Shown one piece after another: positions 60,939 through 64,000 of a stretch of 64,000 nucleotides of DNA. The notes under the pieces were generated by a model. That model did not search any database, was not told the DNA's origin, and saw nothing but the letters and a program-made list of their open reading frames with translations. How positions within the stretch are numbered: position 1 is the stretch's first letter; every line of letters begins with the position of its first letter. A program made the translations under genes and the position numbers. Origin of the DNA: Chitinophaga pinensis DSM 2588 (lineage in GTDB: Bacteria; Bacteroidota; Bacteroidia; Chitinophagales; Chitinophagaceae); the NCBI RefSeq assembly GCF_000024005.1, contig NC_013132.1, positions 5,202,001 through 5,266,000 on the forward strand, given 5' to 3'.

Positions 60939-63900
60939 ATGTTAAGATTAGAGGATCAATTTTTAGATAAAGAAAACTTCTTTATAGCATTTAAGAAAAT
61001 TAGTTTCTATATAAAGCAACTGAATGAATGGTATGATCCATTAGTATTAGCTGAATATGAAGCGACCCTTCCCAAGAGAATTGCCGACATAATCGACTTA
61101 ATAAAAAAGGATCAATACACGCCAAAACCGATCGAGCCACTCCCCTTCCCAAAGAAAAGTAGTTCTACAGGTGAAAAGCGTATCAGACCATATTATAACA
61201 TTAGCCTTGATGATCAGCTTATCTGGATGGCAATAGTTAACGTTATTGGGAAATATGTAGAAGATCAAATGCCAGACTGGAGTTATGGCAATCGATTATA
61301 TAGACCTGTTTGGTTTGAAAAAAACACCCATGATGAAAGAATAATATTCAAAAAAGGGTCTCTCAAAAACACGTCTAAATACGTTTATAGGAAATGGGGA
61401 CAGAGTTGGCCTTTATATAAAAGACATATCGCATTAACAATAAAAGTCTTAGCCAAAACGACTCACTTCAAAACAACAGACATACATGATGAAAAAGAGC
61501 TATCGGTCTATGAACAAGCGGCGGCCACAAAATTCGAGAGCGCTAAATACTTGAAGAAAGACTATTGGAAAAAAGGCCAATATTCGAAACTCAGCTGGGT
61601 AAGTCTAGATTTTGAGAAATTTTTTCCAACTATAAACTCATTTAAAATAATAGAAAATATTACAGCTTGCTTAACGAAAGAAAATGGCTCAAGAAGAGAT
61701 GATGTTAATCTGATTTTAAAGTTGATAGATAAAATGCTAACTTTTCCATTAAATACTAAAGGATGGAATCAGCAGGATCTTCGGGATAGCAATCTTTTTG
61801 ATTTACCCAACGTTCAAAATTACAGGGGCATACCAACTGGATTGGTTGTCGGTGGTTTTTTAGCTAACGTAGCGGTCTTAGATCTTGATAAAGCAGTTGA
61901 TGAATTTGTCAATAAAAATAAGAATATAGCGGTATTCAAATATGTAGATGATCATATAGTACTTGCCCAATCAAGAGAAGCACTTCTTACATTCCTAAAT
62001 TTTTATAATAATAATATATCAAAGCTTAACGCTTCTTTAAAATTCCAACCATCCAAAATCGAACCGGCAAACTTTTTAAGTTATGACGAAAATAATGGAT
62101 TTGCATATACGAATGAAGAAGATGTCAGCTATGAATTAGATGTAGAGTTTCCGACCCCTTTGATGACCAATACTTTGAAAAAAGTCTCACATATCAACAA
62201 CATTGACTTCAATCTACTGGAAAAAGAAGATATTGACAATATTGAAATCGACCTTAAGCACCTACTACTTGCAGAATTCCCAAAAACTGAAATTCGGCCC
62301 GATACGAAGATGTCATTTGCTTCGAGCAAGCTATGTAGGTTGGCACTAGAAATTAAACCGGATTTCTCAATTATTGATCCATCGTATGAAAATAACAAAG
62401 ATGCTGTTGAGAATTTATATAAAAAATTGAAAGAAGGCCAAAAGAGAATTCCGAAAGATAAAAAAGAAGAACAAGAATTCAAGAATAAACTAAAAGACAA
62501 GGCAGGGAGGCATTTTATAGCTAACACACTAGCGCTAGAAATTAGCAAAGTCCGAAAAAAACAAGAAGGGATTTTCAACTTGCTCTTAAAAGCATTAAAA
62601 GAAAATCCCGATAAAGTAAAGTTATGGAAGAAATGCATTGAGTTTTGTTTTCAAACAGGCTACCCTGGTATTAATGAGATACTGAATACAATCGGAAAAT
62701 GTAGTATCCATGAGCGCAGCTTTACTTACCTAATTTCGTACTGCTTTACAAATATACAAGTCAACCTTGAAAAATCATTTTTCTTACTAAATGATGATCA
62801 ATCACTATTCTGGAAAACTCATTGTTCTTATGAGTTTATTCGTAATTCAATTGACATTAACACGAAATCATTCTCATCATTATCCGGAAAATATCCTTTC
62901 TCTAAACAAGCGCGCGAAAATCTAAATACATCAAAGAAATTCGTTCTGGAACAGCTTCCTGAGATATTCAAGCTATCAACCCAAACGGAGTTTTTAAATA
63001 TTAAAAATGTTATTAGATCCAGAAAGGCACTTAAAAATAAAATATACAGCACAAATCAAATCTGGTATTACTTATCTAATTACAACTGGAGATTAAAAGA
63101 TGCCTTCTTTTCGCAAACCGTAAATAAAGTTGATTTAAGCGATCCTTTGAGCTGGAGTATTTTGTCACTTTTTCCACATCTAATCCCTTACAAAAAAATC
63201 ACAGAAATCATTGATAATATACCAGCAAAAGGAAATAAGTTACTGCATCCATATTCAGAAATGTCAAATCTCATAAGTAGTAACGGATTTACATACGATA
63301 TGCTTAAATCTCTCAAAGAAAAAAGCAACACAAGATCTTATCTTAAATGTGTTAAACATTATCCTTCAATTCATAAAATTCTAACACGAGCCGATACAAA
63401 ATATATAAGCATGGAGCAGTGGCTTGATAAGTTGCTCTTTGAAAGTCGCGATTTAAATTGGATAGACCCCAGATTGACTGAATGGTCGCTAATCGAGATA
63501 ATAAAACAAATTTCATCTAGCTTATTAAAAGTTAATCGACAAGTCAATAAAAATATTTTTTCTGCCGTTAGTAAATCTAACTATAAGTATGTCCACCCTT
63601 CAAATTATCTAATTCCAGTGGAATGGGGTACTCAGCATCATTTAAACTGGGCTGAATGGGAAAAAATTGTTAGTAAGCATAAAATCAAACTTGCTGATAA
63701 AAGACACTTTATTTATGATCATCGCTTTTACCCTATTCAATCACGTTGGAAGAGTACCATATTACCGTTTATGGGAAGTCCTGAAATACCAATTGTGATT
63801 GGATTATCAATACTCTTAATTAAATTGTTATCAAAAACTTTCACCTGGCCCCCTGCTGCTAACAAGATAACTTTTATCGATCAACTATATAGTAGCGCAT

Positions 63901-64000
63901 ATATTGCTCTTGAGAATGAGCCTATATCATCAGACTTGCGAATTCTTCTGAATGCAATCTTTTCAAAAACAGATTTTAACGACATTTTCTATCAAAATGA
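60939..64000 (+). CDS. Large reverse transcriptase-domain protein, UG/Abi (DRT)-like, C-terminus beyond the window
   Basis: The frame is open from the ATG at 60939 to the right edge: 1020 complete codons, translated by hand with no stop. RT motifs: RPYYNISLDDQLIWMAI (residues about 82-98), YGNRLYRP (about 119), motif A WVSLDFEKFFPTI with Asp224, motif B GIPTGLVVGGFLAN from Gly297, and motif C YVDDH (residues 335-339, catalytic Asp337 and Asp338). Thereafter no group II intron maturase or retron signature is visible; instead long helical stretches (VKLWKKCIEFCFQTGYPGINEIL; HPSNYLIPVEWGTQHH) extend beyond residue 900. A C-terminal helical repeat region is known for UG/Abi reverse transcriptases, which give phage defence. 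The IS lies 183 bp upstream and may affect expression. Low G+C. Subfamily cannot be named without a search. Confidence 0.85.
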   Translation, partial: MLRLEDQFLDKENFFIAFKKISFYIKQLNEWYDPLVLAEYEATLPKRIADIIDLIKKDQYTPKPIEPLPFPKKSSSTGEKRIRPYYNISLDDQLIWMAIVNVIGKYVEDQMPDWSYGNRLYRPVWFEKNTHDERIIFKKGSLKNTSKYVYRKWGQSWPLYKRHIALTIKVLAKTTHFKTTDIHDEKELSVYEQAAATKFESAKYLKKDYWKKGQYSKLSWVSLDFEKFFPTINSFKIIENITACLTKENGSRRDDVNLILKLIDKMLTFPLNTKGWNQQDLRDSNLFDLPNVQNYRGIPTGLVVGGFLANVAVLDLDKAVDEFVNKNKNIAVFKYVDDHIVLAQSREALLTFLNFYNNNISKLNASLKFQPSKIEPANFLSYDENNGFAYTNEEDVSYELDVEFPTPLMTNTLKKVSHINNIDFNLLEKEDIDNIEIDLKHLLLAEFPKTEIRPDTKMSFASSKLCRLALEIKPDFSIIDPSYENNKDAVENLYKKLKEGQKRIPKDKKEEQEFKNKLKDKAGRHFIANTLALEISKVRKKQEGIFNLLLKALKENPDKVKLWKKCIEFCFQTGYPGINEILNTIGKCSIHERSFTYLISYCFTNIQVNLEKSFFLLNDDQSLFWKTHCSYEFIRNSIDINTKSFSSLSGKYPFSKQARENLNTSKKFVLEQLPEIFKLSTQTEFLNIKNVIRSRKALKNKIYSTNQIWYYLSNYNWRLKDAFFSQTVNKVDLSDPLSWSILSLFPHLIPYKKITEIIDNIPAKGNKLLHPYSEMSNLISSNGFTYDMLKSLKEKSNTRSYLKCVKHYPSIHKILTRADTKYISMEQWLDKLLFESRDLNWIDPRLTEWSLIEIIKQISSSLLKVNRQVNKNIFSAVSKSNYKYVHPSNYLIPVEWGTQHHLNWAEWEKIVSKHKIKLADKRHFIYDHRFYPIQSRWKSTILPFMGSPEIPIVIGLSILLIKLLSKTFTWPPAANKITFIDQLYSSAYIALENEPISSDLRILLNAIFSKTDFNDIFYQN

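Larger units (their letters stand above)
53647..64000. mobile_element. Genomic island integrated at tRNA-Leu (left end; right end outside the window)
   Basis: The element starts in the 3' part of the tRNA and is flagged by the recombinase at its edge. Interior genes are AT-richer than the region to the left, and are small, hypothetical or defence-type. The second attachment site is not visible, so the island is at least 10 kb long. It carries a complete IS3-family insertion and the long reverse transcriptase gene. Confidence 0.75.

Noticed and set aside
62129..62638. 169-residue minus-strand Ser/Phe-rich frame
   Set aside because: Antisense to the reverse transcriptase gene, whose frame is open and carries catalytic motifs.
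60939..64000. Group II intron maturase or retron reverse transcriptase
   Set aside because: No maturase X or HNH domain is visible in the 1020 residues, the protein is far longer than a retron RT, and no adjacent msr/msd structure was recognised.
1..64000. CRISPR array
   Set aside because: No regular repeats of 24-40 bp with unique spacers were seen; the heptanucleotide arrays and the protein-coding repeats do not fit.

Overview
The window looks like a chromosome segment from a Bacteroidota member close to Chitinophaga. The evidence is a SusC/SusD pair behind an ECF sigma factor and a FecR anti-sigma factor, T9SS-type C-terminal sorting domains, a GH78 rhamnosidase, TAnnTTTG-like promoter boxes and many secreted repeat proteins. 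Assignments rest on reading the sequence and recalling families; no search was run.

Layout. 1-4507 is the N-terminal 1502 codons of a giant secreted repeat protein cut by the left edge. 4508-7532 holds an intergenic stretch with two perfect DnaA boxes, a DinB-like gene, a PhnB-like VOC gene and a secreted phosphodiesterase. 7766-13025 is a tightly coupled three-gene operon: a TerB_C-domain protein, a DUF2791/BrxD-like ATPase and an Lhr/BrxHI-like helicase, with no other BREX genes nearby. 13073-21912 runs on the minus strand: sigma factor, FecR, SusC, SusD and a PKD lipoprotein (a polysaccharide or glycan uptake locus), then a membrane acyltransferase. 22036-39560 is ordinary chromosome: membrane protein, beta-helix lipoprotein, hydrolase, acyltransferase, MFS and EamA transporters, rhamnosidase, Lrp and Crp regulators. 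39701-47805 holds two tandem paralogous FG-GAP proteins and a reprolysin-like metalloprotease, all with T9SS tails. 47936-51084 has a VOC gene, an outer-membrane protein and an ABC exporter.

51162-53344 is a small cluster on the minus strand. A free-standing LytTR regulator sits upstream of a 21-bp-period direct repeat. Around it are three small proteins built from the same two domains: N plus C (189 aa), C alone (99 aa) and N alone (95 aa).

From tRNA-Leu(UAG) at 53614-53696 rightwards the DNA changes character. A serine recombinase ends inside the tRNA on the opposite strand, marking the left end of an AT-rich genomic island that continues past the right edge. The island carries small proteins including a tandem paralogue pair, a receiver-like protein with Glu at the phosphoacceptor site, a histidine-kinase-like protein with degenerate ATP-binding boxes, an XRE regulator, a complete IS3-family (IS407-like) element with a CTTG target duplication and a programmed frameshift site, and an open reading frame of at least 1020 codons with clear reverse transcriptase motifs. 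The last resembles the UG/Abi (DRT) antiphage reverse transcriptases and is the most interesting item. The TerB_C/DUF2791/helicase operon is the second candidate defence or stress system.
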